Program-made: the position numbers and the translations under genes
In this document: one piece after another, positions 1 through 9,324 of the stretch
Layout of the letters: each line of letters starts with the position of its first letter
Numbering within the stretch: the stretch's first letter is position 1
Notes under the pieces: generated by a model
What the model was told of the DNA's origin: nothing
Database searches by the model: none
What the model saw: the letters and a program-made list of their open reading frames with translations, nothing else
Assembly: GCF_000374145.1 (NCBI RefSeq)
Contig: NZ_KB893653.1
Span: 1,458,650-1,522,649, forward strand
Direction of reading: 5' to 3'
DNA from: Neomegalonema perideroedes DSM 15528
GTDB taxonomy: Bacteria > Pseudomonadota > Alphaproteobacteria > Rhodobacterales > Rhodobacteraceae
Length of the DNA stretch: 64,000 bases

Positions 1-569
1 GTCAGGGCGGCGGGCTGACGAATGGAGCCGCCCGTATCCGTGCCGAGCGCCGCCAGCGCCAGATCCGCCGAAACCGCCGCCGAGGAGCCGCCCGAAGAGC
101 CGCCCGGAGTCAGAGGCTTGGTTTCGCCCTTGCGCCGCCAAGGCGAGATCGCGGGGCCGTAGACGCTGGTCTCATTGGAGCTGCCCATGGCGAATTCGTC
201 CATGTTCAGCTTGCCGAGGAAGACCGCGCCCGCCGCCCGCAGCTTGGCCGTGACGGTGGAGTCGTAGGGCGGGAGGAAGCCTTCGAGAATCCGCGAGGCC
301 GCCTGAGTCGGCACGCCCTCCACGGCGAAGAGATCCTTCACGCCGATGGGCAACCCGCAGAGGTCGGGCGCCTCGCCTTCGGAAAGGCGCGCGTCGGCGG
401 CTTCGGCCATGGCCAGCGCCGATTCCGGCGTCGGATGGACATAGGCGTTGAGCGCCTTGGCCCCGGCGACGGCGGCGTTATGGGCCTCGGTCAGCTCGAC
501 GGCGCGGAAATCCTTGCGGCGCAGGCCGTCGCGGGCCTCGGCGAGGGTGAGCTTGGTCAGGTCGGTCAT
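1..569 (-). CDS. gatA: Glutamyl-tRNA(Gln)/aspartyl-tRNA(Asn) amidotransferase subunit A, partial
   Basis: Amidase subunit of the GatCAB complex, which converts Glu-tRNA(Gln) (and often Asp-tRNA(Asn)) to the amidated form in the cytoplasm. Only the first ~189 residues lie in the window; the 3' part runs off the left edge. The translation from the ATG at 569 shows the amidase-signature catalytic lysine in PIGVKDLF and the glycine/serine-rich stretch [17 protein letters not shown], which carries the cis-Ser/Ser catalytic residues. It lies five bases after gatC on the same strand, the usual gatC-gatA order, so the two are co-transcribed. Confidence 0.95.
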   Translation of the reverse strand, partial: MTDLTKLTLAEARDGLRRKDFRAVELTEAHNAAVAGAKALNAYVHPTPESALAMAEAADARLSEGEAPDLCGLPIGVKDLFAVEGVPTQAASRILEGFLPPYDSTVTAKLRAAGAVFLGKLNMDEFAMGSSNETSVYGPAISPWRRKGETKPLTPGGSSGGSSAAVSADLALAALGTDTGGSIRQPAAL

Positions 570-574
570 AACGC

Positions 575-862
575 TCACTCCACCACTTTAGGCACGACGA
601 AGAAGCCCTCGCGGGTTTCCGGGGCGTTCATCAGGATCTTCTCTTGAATATTCCCGTCGGTCACGACATCGGGGCGCTGACGGGCGTCGGCGACGTTGGG
701 GGTGGTGAGCGGCTCGACGCCCTCCACGTCCACCTCGTTGAGCTGTTCGATCCAGGTGAGGATGCCGTTCAGCTCGGCGGCCAGAGGCTCCAGCTCCTCG
801 GTCTTCACGGCGATGCGCGCGAGCTTCGCGGCGCGGCGGACGTCTTCAGCGTCGACGGACAT
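575..862 (-). CDS. gatC: Glutamyl-tRNA(Gln) amidotransferase subunit C
   Basis: Small subunit (95 aa, the usual size) that wraps around and stabilises GatA in the tRNA-dependent amidotransferase. The translation begins [20 protein letters not shown] and has the family pattern of an N-terminal helix with LARIAV, a middle [19 protein letters not shown] segment and a C-terminal region rich in charged residues ending FFVVPKVVE. It is immediately upstream of gatA and forms an operon with it. No separate gatB was seen in this window. Confidence 0.95.
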   Translation of the reverse strand: MSVDAEDVRRAAKLARIAVKTEELEPLAAELNGILTWIEQLNEVDVEGVEPLTTPNVADARQRPDVVTDGNIQEKILMNAPETREGFFVVPKVVE

Positions 863-958
863 TCAAAGGGTCTCCCAAGGAGGGCTTTTGCGCAGGCTGG
901 GGTCTTTTAAGCCCATCGGGCGGCCTTTTCCAAGCCGCCTTATTCGTCTCGCCCCTGA

Positions 959-1786
959 TCAGCCCAGCAAAGCCTTGCGCAGCATGTTCAGCGCGATCAG
1001 CCCGAGGAAGATCGCGAAGATCCGCTTGAGCGGCTTGACGTCGAGCTTATGGGCCAGCCGCGCGCCATAGGGCGCCAGAAGCGCCGTCAGAGGCGTGATC
1101 AGCAGGAAGGCGGGGATGTTCACATAGCCGAGGCTGTAGGGCGGGCGGTTGGGCTCGCCCCAGCCGGTGAGGATGAAGAGCAGCATCGAGGGCAGGGCGA
1201 TGATGAAGCCGAAGCCCGAAGCCGTGCCGATGGCCCGATGGATCGCCACGCCGTACAGCGAGAGGATCGCCACCCCGAAGGCGCCGCCGCCGATGCCCAT
1301 CAGCGCTGAGAGGAAGCCGAGCCCCAAACCCCAAGCCGCCCGGATTCCGCCGGCGGGGGGCGCCTCGCCGAGCCGGGTCTTGGGATTGCCGAGGCCCATT
1401 TGCGCGGAGGTCAGCAGAGCCAGCGAGCCGAAGACGATCATCAGCCCGCGCGTGTCGAGGCTCCCCGCGACCAGCCCGCCGAGCGCCGCGCCTCCGGCCA
1501 CCCAAGGCGCCCAGGCCTTGAGCAATTCCCAATCCACCGCGCCCTTGCCGGAATGCGTCCGCACGGAGCGTTGCGAGGTGAAGACGATGGTCGCCAGAGA
1601 GGTGCCCACCGCCACATGCATCAGATGGTCCTGCGGAAAGCCGAGCGCCGAAAACACGTAATAAAAGGCGGGCACCAGAACCGCCCCGCCGCCGATGCCC
1701 AGCAGCCCCGCGATCAGCCCTGCGAAGACCCCCACCGCCGCCAGAAGCGCGAACAGCGGCGCCAGAGTCGCAAAATCCATCGTCAT
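959..1786 (-). CDS. TauE/SafE-family membrane exporter
   Basis: Predicted 275-aa integral membrane protein of the sulfite exporter TauE/SafE (DUF81) family, which moves small organosulfur or sulfonate anions across the inner membrane; the substrate here cannot be told. The family's two duplicated glycine-rich motifs are visible, GLLGIGGGAVLVPAFYY near the N-terminus and LMGIGGGAFGVAILSLYG in the second half, with about eight hydrophobic segments. I start at the ATG at 1786 because it follows a purine-rich GGGATGCGGGA and begins directly in the first membrane segment; a longer frame to 1918 adds a basic stretch with no membrane character. Divergent from the protease gene at 2213. Confidence 0.85.
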   Translation of the reverse strand: MTMDFATLAPLFALLAAVGVFAGLIAGLLGIGGGAVLVPAFYYVFSALGFPQDHLMHVAVGTSLATIVFTSQRSVRTHSGKGAVDWELLKAWAPWVAGGAALGGLVAGSLDTRGLMIVFGSLALLTSAQMGLGNPKTRLGEAPPAGGIRAAWGLGLGFLSALMGIGGGAFGVAILSLYGVAIHRAIGTASGFGFIIALPSMLLFILTGWGEPNRPPYSLGYVNIPAFLLITPLTALLAPYGARLAHKLDVKPLKRIFAIFLGLIALNMLRKALLG

Positions 1787-2212
1787 TCCCGCATCCCTTC
1801 GCAGTTGCGGGAAAAGATTCGGCCCAGCCGCGCGGATTGGCAAGCGAAAACCATAGGCCCTTTCAGGGCTCGGCCCGGAGCCGGTTTTTCGTGCGCCGCA
1901 AGACGAAAGGAGGGCCATGACGAGAAGATAAAATTCGAACGAAATGGATCGTGCCGCGTAATATGGCCGTCGTCCTAGAATTCAAGACGAGATTTATAAA
2001 ATCCGGTGCGAAATTTGGCGGAATTTTGGCGAAGCCATAGGAAGTTCTCGGAAATTAACGGGTTTTCGCGCCGACTTGGGCGTATTCCATAAAATTGGAG
2101 CCAAGCATCTATAGTTTTACTTTGAAAAACTTCCGGCGTTTAGTTTCGATTGAGAGTTTCGGCCCAAGCTCCGGATCAAGACCTCGGGGGGAGGTCCCGC
2201 AAGGAGGGATCC
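1787..2212. other. Divergent intergenic region, comparatively AT-rich
   Basis: About 425 bases between the exporter and the secreted protease, which are transcribed away from each other, so both promoters should be here. Roughly 1925-2155 is clearly more AT-rich than the surrounding genes. A strong AAGGAGGG Shine-Dalgarno precedes the protease ATG. I found no -35/-10 pair with acceptable spacing and no RNA gene. Confidence 0.5.
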
Positions 2213-3208
2213 ATGTCGTTCAAGAAGGCTCTGGGCTTGGCCCTTGGCGCGAGCGTGTTGGCGACGAGCGCCGTTCAGGCGCAGTCCGCGCCGCGCTCCA
2301 GCCTCACCGGGCTCAACGCCTACGCCTGCGGCGCGCCCAATACGGGCCTGCGCACTCAGGCGGGTTCGTCGGAGGTCGGCCAGCGCTATCGCCGCGACCG
2401 TCCCGAGCGCATCGGCGAGCAGCGCGATCCGATGTTTCCCTGGATCGCGAAGCTCAACATCATCCATCGCGAGACCGCCAGCGCCGGGGGCGTCAGCACC
2501 GAGATGGTCAATTGCGGCGGCTCGATCATCGACTCGCGCTGGATCCTGACCGCCGCCCATTGCGTGGCGGAAGGCGGCTGGTCGCGCATCGAGATCATCT
2601 CCGGCTCGCATGACATCGAAAGCGGCGTGGTCATGCGCACCGCCGTGGACGCCGTCTGCCATGCGGGCGCCAATACGGGCACCCTCGACCATGACGTGGC
2701 GCTGATCCGGCTCAACGAGCCGCTGCCGCAGACTCTGGTGGACACCGCCGCGAAGCTGCCGCCGCAAAGCGCCGAAGTGGTGCGCGCGGGAGATCTGGCC
2801 CACGCCGCGGGCTGGCGCGTTTCGGGTCCGGTCGATCCGGCCCATACGCTCCGCCGCGCCGAGGTCAAGGTCACCGAGGTCGAGCCGCGCGGCTTCGTCA
2901 CGGTCTCTTCGGTCAACGGGGCTTTGCGGGGCATCTGCCGCGGCGAGAGCGGCGGCCCGCTGCTCACGCGCAAGAACGGCGTCGCGCTGACCATCGGCGT
3001 CTTCTCGGGCGTGGATCCGGGCGGCCGCGACGCGCGCAGCGGCGCTGCGCTCGGCCCCTGCTCCGCGCCGGGCTACAACATGTATTTCACGCCGGTCTCG
3101 CGCTATCGCAACTGGATCGACCAAGTCCGCCTGCATTGCGACGCCGATCCCGACAGCTGCCGCGCCCAAGGCCGGTATCAGGCCGCCGCCGAGCGCAGCT
3201 TCCCGTAA
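2213..3208 (+). CDS. Secreted trypsin-like serine protease (family S1)
   Basis: 331-aa protein with an N-terminal signal peptide (MSFKKALGLALGASVLATSA, then VQAQS as a likely signal peptidase I site), so exported to the periplasm or beyond. The chymotrypsin-fold catalytic triad is visible: His in ILTAAHCV, Asp in DHDVALIRL and Ser in CRGESGGPLL. Cysteines flank the His and Ser motifs as in S1 proteases that form disulfides. Cleavage specificity and substrate are unknown. The ATG at 2213 is chosen because it directly follows AAGGAGGG and starts the signal peptide; the upstream in-frame extension is not signal-like. It stands alone and ends next to the convergent phosphatase gene. Confidence 0.9.
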   Translation: MSFKKALGLALGASVLATSAVQAQSAPRSSLTGLNAYACGAPNTGLRTQAGSSEVGQRYRRDRPERIGEQRDPMFPWIAKLNIIHRETASAGGVSTEMVNCGGSIIDSRWILTAAHCVAEGGWSRIEIISGSHDIESGVVMRTAVDAVCHAGANTGTLDHDVALIRLNEPLPQTLVDTAAKLPPQSAEVVRAGDLAHAAGWRVSGPVDPAHTLRRAEVKVTEVEPRGFVTVSSVNGALRGICRGESGGPLLTRKNGVALTIGVFSGVDPGGRDARSGAALGPCSAPGYNMYFTPVSRYRNWIDQVRLHCDADPDSCRAQGRYQAAAERSFP

Positions 3209-3733
3209 TCATTCAGAGGTCTTGGGGGAGGAGGAGGCGCGGCCCGGACCGATTCTGCGGCGCGCCTCCTCCAGAAGACCGTCGGCCGCCGAAGCGCAGA
3301 GGTCGAAGACCTCGGCGAAGCCTTCGGGGCCGCCGTAATAAGGATCCGGGACTTCGCGCGCGACAGAGGAAGCGCCCGGGAGGAAATCCAGAAATAACTT
3401 CAGCTCCGCCATCGCGCTCGGCGGAGCCTTTTCTTTGAGGTCGCGCAGATTGGCTGCGTCCATGGCGAGGATCAGGTCGAAATCCTGAAAATCCGCCGCC
3501 CGGACCTGACGCGCCCGCAATCCCGAGACGTCCACGCCGCGCCGCAAGGCTTCGGCCTGGCTCCGCCGATCCGGCGGATGGCCGACATGATAGCCCGCCG
3601 TCCCCGCCGAATCCGTCTCGACGCGGCCCAGAAGCCCCGCCTCCCGAAGCTTATGGCGAAAGACGCCCTCCGCCGTGGGCGAGCGGCAGATGTTGCCGAG
3701 GCAGACGAACAACACCCGAAAAGCCGGAGCCAT
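3209..3733 (-). CDS. Low-molecular-weight protein-tyrosine phosphatase
   Basis: 174-aa cytoplasmic phosphatase of the LMW-PTP family, which removes phosphate from phosphotyrosine in proteins (also related to ArsC-type reductases). The P-loop CLGNICRSPTAEG (CX5R-S) sits at the N-terminus and the general-acid aspartate is in VPDPYYGG. It follows pepN on the same strand: the pepN stop codon overlaps a possible GTG start at 3742 (GTGA), but the ATG at 3733 has GGAG eight bases upstream and is preferred. The arrangement implies translation coupled to pepN. A Tyr kinase partner is not in view. Confidence 0.9.
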   Translation of the reverse strand: MAPAFRVLFVCLGNICRSPTAEGVFRHKLREAGLLGRVETDSAGTAGYHVGHPPDRRSQAEALRRGVDVSGLRARQVRAADFQDFDLILAMDAANLRDLKEKAPPSAMAELKLFLDFLPGASSVAREVPDPYYGGPEGFAEVFDLCASAADGLLEEARRRIGPGRASSSPKTSE

Positions 3734-3738
3734 GGCGC

Positions 3739-6399
3739 TCACTCCAGAATCTTGCTGAGAATCTCATAGAGATTCTTCGAAGGCTTGCGCTCGGCGCGCA
3801 GCATGTCGTTCATGGCGGCGCGGGCTTGAGCCTGACGCGTCTCGTCATAGCGCTGCCAGGTCTCGAAGCCCTTGGCGATGCGGGCGGAGATCTGCGGATT
3901 GAGCAGATCCATCCGTCCGATCCAATGGGCCGCGAAGCGATAGCCCGAGCCGTCGGCGGCGTGGAAGCGCCAGTGATTCGCCATGAAGCCGCCGATCAGC
4001 GCCCGGAAGCGGTTGGGCGTGCGCCATTCGAAATCCGGATGGCGCGTCAGAGCCTCCATGCGCTCGACGAGATCGGCGCGCGGCGCCAGAGCCTGACGCA
4101 GAAACCAATCGTCGAGCAATTGCGGATCCTTGCGCCAGCGCTCATGGAAGCGGGCGAGGGCGGCCTCCGCCTGAGGCGCTCCGGCGGCGACGAGGGCGCT
4201 CAGGGCGGCGGCTTCGTCGGTCATATTGGCGGCGGAGTCGAATTGACGGGCGGCGAAATCGCCGTCGAGCGCGGCGAGATAGCCGAGCGCCGCGTTCTTC
4301 AGCGCCCGACGTCCCGCGCTGGCGGCGTCGGGGGAATAGGGCTCGGGCGCGCCGAATTCGGCGTAGGCCGCGCGCAGCTCCGGCTCCAAGCGCCGCGCCA
4401 GAAGCCGCGCGAGGCGGGTCTTGGCGGCGTGGATGGCCTCGGGATCGGCGGTTTCGCCGCGCTGGGCGGCCTCGGAGGCCATTTCTTCGGCGGGGGGCGT
4501 GGCGAGGAGCAGAGCCTTATAAGCGGGCTCCAGCCGCGAATCGGCCAGAGTCGCGCCGAGCGCCCGCGCGTAATCCTCTCCGCCGGTCGGGTCTCCGCCC
4601 GCCTGAATCTCGCGAATCAGGCCGCGCAGGGTGGAGCGGGCGAAATCGCGCCCCGCCTCCCAGCGGTTGAAGGGATCGGGATCATGAGTCAGCAGAAAGG
4701 CGCGCTCGGAATCCTCGACCTCGCGCTCGACGATGACCGGCGCCGAGAAATCCCGCAGGAAGGAGAGGGTGGGCTTTTCGGCGATCTCCTCAAAGACGAA
4801 GACCTGCTCCGGCGCCGTGAGTTCGAGGATCTTCGTCTGAGCCTCGCCCTCGCCGCCGATCTCCAGAGGCGCGCCGTTCGCGCCGAGCAGCCCCACCGCA
4901 AGCGGGACATGCAGCGGCTCTTTCTTCGGCTCGCCGGGGGTGGGCGGAACCTGCTGCGCCACGGTCAGCGCATAGCGCCGGGCCTCGGGATCATAGGCTT
5001 CGGAGAGCTTCAGGCGCGGCGTTCCGGCCTGAGTCCACCAGCGGAAGAATTGCTGGAGGTCGCGGCCGGACACCTCCTCGAAACAGGCGAGGAACTGCTC
5101 CAGCGTGGCGGCCTCGCCGTCATGGCGGCTGAGGTAAAGATCAGTGGCCTTGCGGTAAAGCTCCGGCCCGAGCAGCCGATGGAGCATGCCCACGATCTCG
5201 GCGCCTTTCTCATAGACGGTCGCCGTATAGAAGTTGTTGATCTCCAGATAGCTGCGGGGGCGCGGCGGATGGGCCAGAGGTCCGGCGTCTTCGGCGAATT
5301 GCCGCCCGCGCAGCGCGATGACGTCGGCGATGCGATGGGCCGCCCGCGAGCGCTGATCCTGCGTGAAGCATTGATCCCGAAAGACGGTCAGGCCCTCTTT
5401 CAGCGTGAGCTGGAACCAGTCGCGGCAGGTCACGCGGTCGCCGGTCCAATTGTGGAAATATTCATGCGCCACGATGGATTCGATATTGACGTAAGTCGCG
5501 TCCGTGGCGGTCTCGGGGCTGGCGAGGACATATTTCGAATTGAAGATGTTGAGGCCCTTATTCTCCATGGCGCCCATGTTGAAGTCGTCCACGGCGACGA
5601 TCATGAAGAGCCCGAGATCATATTCGCAGCCATAGGCCTCTTCATCCCATCTCATCGCGCGTTTCAGCGAATCCATGGCGTAGGCGCATCGGTTCTCGTC
5701 GCCGGGGCGGACGTAGATCCTGAGGTCCACCGGCTTGCCGGAGGCGGTCGTGAACCGATCCTCATGCGCGATGAGATTCCCCGCCACCAGAGCGAAGAGA
5801 TAGCTCGGCTTGCGATGGGGATCGCGCCATTCGGCGAAATGGCGGCCTTCCGGCAGATCGCCCCGCGCGAGGGGATCGCCGTTGGAGAGCAGCGCCGGAC
5901 AAGAGGATTTATCCGCCTCGATCCGCACCTCATAGGCGGCCATGACGTCGGGGCGATCGAGGAAATAAGTGATCTTGCGAAAGCCCTGCGCCTCGCATTG
6001 CGTGCAATACATGCCCTTGGACATATAGAGCCCTTCAAGGGCGAGGTTGTCCACAGGCGCGATCTCGGTGACGCATTCCCAGAGGAAGGGCGCATCTTGA
6101 GGGACCAGCGCCGCCGGGACGCTCAGGCTCTCCTCGTCGATCCGCAGATTGGCGGCGGGCAGAGGCCGCCCGTCGAGCGAGGCGGCGATCAGCTTGAGGC
6201 TTCTTCCGTCGAAGCGCAGATCCTGCGGCGCCTCGACCAAGGCCGCCGGATTGCGCCGCATGGCCAGAGCCGCCGTCACGCGGGTCGCCTGAGGCTCCAG
6301 CTCGAAGGTCAGGCGGACCGTGTCGATGAGATAGGGCGGGGGCGCGTAATCGGCGAGCAGGACCGGAGCGGGCGTCGGGGCGGAGTCGTCGGGGCGCAT
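3739..6399 (-). CDS. pepN: Aminopeptidase N, M1 family zinc metallopeptidase
   Basis: 886-aa enzyme that removes N-terminal amino acids from peptides in the cytoplasm; size matches bacterial PepN (about 870 aa). The M1 signatures are intact: the substrate-anchoring GAMEN box in FNMGAMENKGLNIFNSKYV and the zinc site HEYFHNWTGDRVTCRDWFQL with the third ligand Glu in LKEGLTVFRDQ. The long C-terminal helical region typical of the PepN (not LTA4H) branch is present. I start at the ATG at 6399, which has GAGGAA six bases upstream; an in-frame ATG at 6432 lacks a ribosome site. The stop abuts the phosphatase start. Confidence 0.95.
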   Translation of the reverse strand: MRPDDSAPTPAPVLLADYAPPPYLIDTVRLTFELEPQATRVTAALAMRRNPAALVEAPQDLRFDGRSLKLIAASLDGRPLPAANLRIDEESLSVPAALVPQDAPFLWECVTEIAPVDNLALEGLYMSKGMYCTQCEAQGFRKITYFLDRPDVMAAYEVRIEADKSSCPALLSNGDPLARGDLPEGRHFAEWRDPHRKPSYLFALVAGNLIAHEDRFTTASGKPVDLRIYVRPGDENRCAYAMDSLKRAMRWDEEAYGCEYDLGLFMIVAVDDFNMGAMENKGLNIFNSKYVLASPETATDATYVNIESIVAHEYFHNWTGDRVTCRDWFQLTLKEGLTVFRDQCFTQDQRSRAAHRIADVIALRGRQFAEDAGPLAHPPRPRSYLEINNFYTATVYEKGAEIVGMLHRLLGPELYRKATDLYLSRHDGEAATLEQFLACFEEVSGRDLQQFFRWWTQAGTPRLKLSEAYDPEARRYALTVAQQVPPTPGEPKKEPLHVPLAVGLLGANGAPLEIGGEGEAQTKILELTAPEQVFVFEEIAEKPTLSFLRDFSAPVIVEREVEDSERAFLLTHDPDPFNRWEAGRDFARSTLRGLIREIQAGGDPTGGEDYARALGATLADSRLEPAYKALLLATPPAEEMASEAAQRGETADPEAIHAAKTRLARLLARRLEPELRAAYAEFGAPEPYSPDAASAGRRALKNAALGYLAALDGDFAARQFDSAANMTDEAAALSALVAAGAPQAEAALARFHERWRKDPQLLDDWFLRQALAPRADLVERMEALTRHPDFEWRTPNRFRALIGGFMANHWRFHAADGSGYRFAAHWIGRMDLLNPQISARIAKGFETWQRYDETRQAQARAAMNDMLRAERKPSKNLYEILSKILE

Positions 6400-6570
6400 G
6401 GCGGCTTCCTCAGCTGGGGGCCTTCGAGCCATAGCGCCCGCCGTCCGGAAAGAAAAGCGCGGGGGCTCCTCCCGGCGCGATCACGAAGCGCGGAGGCGGG
6501 ATGTTCGGCGGCCGGAGAATCCGATAAGGAGACTCGGATTTCTTGTCCTTGGAAAAACTAAGGTGGCCCT

Positions 6571-6972
6571 ATGAACGATCTCGCCCTGAAGCTCAACGGA
6601 TTCCGCCCGCAGGTCTTGAGCCTGCTGCGCATCATGGCGGGGCTGCTGTTCCTCGCCCATGGCACGGCCAAGCTGCTCGGCTTTCCCGCGACCGGGATGA
6701 GCCCTTCGATCACGTCGATCTATGGGATCGCGGGCGTGATCGAGCTGATCACCGGCGTCTTGCTGACTCTCGGCCTGTTCACGCGCCCGGCGGCCTTCCT
6801 CGCTTCGGGCCTCGGCGCGGCCGCCTATTTCATCGGGCATCAGACCCCGGAGAAATTCTTTCCGATTCAGAACGGCGGCGACGCGGCGGTTCTTTATTGC
6901 TTCGTCTTTCTCTATTTCGTCTTCGCCGGCCCCGGCCCCTGGAGCGTCGATGCGGCGCGCGGGCGGGAATAA
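6571..6972 (+). CDS. DoxX-family membrane protein
   Basis: 133-aa inner-membrane protein with four hydrophobic segments, of the DoxX/SURF4-like family whose members are associated with redox and stress functions but rarely have a defined activity. The translation has the typical start LLRIMAGLLFLAHGTAKLLGF, a second segment around ELITGVLLTLGLF, TRPAAFLASGLGAAAYF, and a final segment YCFVFLYFVFAGPGPWSVD that is characteristic of the family end. AAGGTGG lies five bases before the ATG. It is divergent from pepN and followed by a clear terminator, so it is probably monocistronic. Confidence 0.85.
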   Translation: MNDLALKLNGFRPQVLSLLRIMAGLLFLAHGTAKLLGFPATGMSPSITSIYGIAGVIELITGVLLTLGLFTRPAAFLASGLGAAAYFIGHQTPEKFFPIQNGGDAAVLYCFVFLYFVFAGPGPWSVDAARGRE

Positions 6973-7036
6973 GCCTCGCCCCCTCTGCGGCGAAGCCTGA
7001 TCTTTCCTTCGCCAAAGCCTTGAATTTTCAGAGCCT

Positions 7037-7070
7037 CCGCCGCAGAGCCCTTGCGGCGGGGGCGTTTTTT
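7037..7070 (+). terminator. Rho-independent terminator after the doxX-like gene
   Basis: Perfect 7-bp stem CCGCCGC / GCGGCGG (7037-7043 and 7053-7059) with a 9-base loop, followed by GGGCG and a run of six T at 7065-7070. It lies 65 bases after the upstream stop codon in the right orientation. Confidence 0.75.
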
Positions 7071-7339
7071 CGACCTCAAGGTTTGACGCGGGCCTCTTGA
7101 GAGGTTACATCTCCGTCATCTTTCAGCGCGCCCTACGCCGGGCGTCGCTCTGGAGCCGCCTGCGCCGACGCGCGCAAAGGCGGCTTTGGTTCTCGCCTTC
7201 CTTCGTCTTTTCGGAACGGGCGAGGCCGCTTCGCTCGGGCGTCGGCGATTCCGTCTTGCGTCCAGACCCTCAACGAGCGTCGGTGTTGTCGTCAGCGCCG
7301 GCTCTTGAGCTTCGCTTAGGCGGGGCGACGGAGTTCACA

Positions 7340-8365
7340 ATGCGATTTTCTCACAAGGCCGGCGCGCGCGTCGCGCTGGGCTTCTTCTCTATTCTGGGCG
7401 TCTCCGCGGCTTCTCAGGCCGAGGCCTGCGAATTGAACCGCCCCATCGTCTTCGCGGGGCTGGACTGGGATTCCAACGCCGTCCACACCGAGATCGCCCG
7501 GTTCATCTTTGAAAAGGGCTATGGCTGCCGCACCGACGTTCTGCCGGGCACCACCGTGCCTTTGCTCAACGGGCAGATCCGCGGCGACGTCGACGTGACC
7601 ATGGAGATGTGGCGCGACAACGTGCGCGACATCTACGACCCCGCCATCGAAAAGGGCGAAGCCGTGGATCTCGGGGTGAATTTCCCCGATGCGATTCAGG
7701 GCTGGTTCGTGCCGAATTACCTCACCGCCGAGGGCGCGCCCGCCGAGGGCCTGAAGTCGGTGGAGGATCTGCCGCGCTTCAAGGAGGTCTTCCGCGATCC
7801 CGAAGAGCCCGGAAAAGGCCGCTTCTACAACGGCGTGCCCGGCTGGGGCGCCGAAGGCGTCTCGACCAAGAAGCTCCACGCCTATGGCCTGACCGAGGAT
7901 TATGTGAATTTCCGTCCCGGCTCGGGCGCGGCGCTCTCGGGGGCCATCGAGGCGGCGGTCCTGCGCAAGCGGCCCATCGTCTTCTATTACTGGGGCCCGA
8001 CTTGGCTGCTCGGCAAGCTGGGCGATCAGGTGACCATGCTGGAGGAGCCGCCCTTCGATCAGGCGATCTGGGACGCCATGCAGGCCGAAGAGGATCCGGA
8101 GAAAGTGACCGCCGCCACGGCCTTTCCCGTGATCGAGGTGACGATCAGCGCCAATCCGAAATTCGTGGAGGCCGCGCCGCAATTGGTCGAATTCCTCCGC
8201 GCTTATGAGACGACCGGACAGCAGGTCTCGAACCTGCTCGCCTGGATGCAGGAGACCGACGGATCCGCCGAGGAGGCGGCGCTCCAGTTCCTGCGCGAGA
8301 ACAAGGACCAATGGCGCGCCTGGACGCCTGAGGAGGTCGCGGCGCGGGTCGAGGCGGCGCTCTAA
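7340..8365 (+). CDS. ABC transporter substrate-binding protein, glycine betaine/choline type
   Basis: 341-aa periplasmic binding protein (OpuAC/ProX fold) that captures a quaternary amine and delivers it to the permease encoded next. A signal peptide (hydrophobic GARVALGFFSILGVSAASQA) starts at the ATG at 7340; longer in-frame starts are rejected because they lack signal character. Family marks include the start of the mature domain PIVFAGLDWDSNAVHTEI, LNGQIRGDVDVTMEMWRDN and the aromatic-rich IVFYYWGPTWLLGKL, where Trp/Tyr residues box the trimethylammonium group. Order binding protein-permease-ATPase is that of choXWV in rhizobia, the reverse of E. coli proVWX, so choline is a possible substrate. 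Substrate is inferred only at class level. Confidence 0.85.
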   Translation: MRFSHKAGARVALGFFSILGVSAASQAEACELNRPIVFAGLDWDSNAVHTEIARFIFEKGYGCRTDVLPGTTVPLLNGQIRGDVDVTMEMWRDNVRDIYDPAIEKGEAVDLGVNFPDAIQGWFVPNYLTAEGAPAEGLKSVEDLPRFKEVFRDPEEPGKGRFYNGVPGWGAEGVSTKKLHAYGLTEDYVNFRPGSGAALSGAIEAAVLRKRPIVFYYWGPTWLLGKLGDQVTMLEEPPFDQAIWDAMQAEEDPEKVTAATAFPVIEVTISANPKFVEAAPQLVEFLRAYETTGQQVSNLLAWMQETDGSAEEAALQFLRENKDQWRAWTPEEVAARVEAAL

Positions 8366-8465
8366 AAGCGTCCTTCTCTCCTCGCCGGGATGCGACGCGG
8401 AGCAGGGTCCGGCCTGCTCCGCGCCGTTCCTTTTGCTTCTCCGCAGGCCTCGGAAGGATTCCTCC

Positions 8466-9320
8466 ATGTTCGTCGATCTGGGCAAACCCATCGCGGATGG
8501 CGTCAATCAATTCGTCCGCTATCTGATCGTCAATTACGGGGACGGCTTCGAAGCCGTCTCCAATTTCATTCTCAAGATCCTGTTGTTCATTGAAACGGGC
8601 TTGCGGGATCTGCATCCGGCGATCCTGCTGATCGTGGTCTTCGGGCTCGCTTGGGCGAGCTCGCGCCATTTGCTCATGGCGGCGGGGCTGACCTTCCTCA
8701 TGTGGCTGATCGGCTGCTTCGGGCTCTGGGAGCAGGCGATGCAGACCCTCGCCATCGTGCTGGTGGCGGTGTTGATCTCCGCGCTGATCGGCTTGCCGCT
8801 CGGAGTCTTTTCGGCGCGTTCGGCGCGCTTCCGGGCCGTTCTGAGCCCCATCCTCGACCTCATGCAGACCATTCCGAGCTTCGTCTATCTCATTCCGGCG
8901 GCGATGCTTTTTGGTTTGGGCAAGGTGCCCGCCGTGCTGGCCACGGTGATCTACGCCGCGCCGCCGCTGATCCGTCTGACGGAGTTGGGAATCCGGCAGG
9001 TCGACGCCGAGGTGGTCGAGGCCTCGCGGGCCTTCGGCGCGACCCGCTGGCAGATGCTGCGCGGGGTGCAATTGCCTTTGGCTTTGCCCTCGATCATGGC
9101 GGGTCTCAACCAGACCATGATGATGGCTCTGGCCATGGTGGTCATCGCCTCGATGATCGGCGCGCGGGGCGTGGGCGAGACGGTGCTGCTCGGCTTGCAG
9201 CGCAACGACGCCGGACGCGGATTGATCGGCGGCTTGGTCATCGTGATCCTCGCCATCGTGCTGGACCGTATCACGCAGAATTTCGGGCGGCGGATGCAGA
9301 TCCGCAGCGGAGAGGGCTGA
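8466..9320 (+). CDS. ABC transporter permease, glycine betaine/choline type
   Basis: 284-aa inner-membrane permease (ProW/OpuAB family) forming the channel for the transporter. The translation has several membrane segments, and the EAA loop that docks with the ATPase is seen as [20 protein letters not shown] followed by the [20 protein letters not shown] stretch typical of ProW. I start at the ATG at 8466 after GGAAGGATTCCTCC; the frame stays open further upstream but without an RBS. It sits 100 bases after the binding-protein gene and four bases before the ATPase gene, so one operon. Confidence 0.9.
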   Translation: MFVDLGKPIADGVNQFVRYLIVNYGDGFEAVSNFILKILLFIETGLRDLHPAILLIVVFGLAWASSRHLLMAAGLTFLMWLIGCFGLWEQAMQTLAIVLVAVLISALIGLPLGVFSARSARFRAVLSPILDLMQTIPSFVYLIPAAMLFGLGKVPAVLATVIYAAPPLIRLTELGIRQVDAEVVEASRAFGATRWQMLRGVQLPLALPSIMAGLNQTMMMALAMVVIASMIGARGVGETVLLGLQRNDAGRGLIGGLVIVILAIVLDRITQNFGRRMQIRSGEG

Positions 9321-9324
9321 CGCC

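Noticed and set aside
3826..6561. Very long open frame (over 900 codons) on the strand opposite pepN
   Set aside because: High-GC shadow frame. pepN has all M1 motifs, while the antisense translation is low-complexity Gly/Arg/Ala. The same reasoning removes long antisense frames at 16709-18883, 24514-26475 and 26509-29313.
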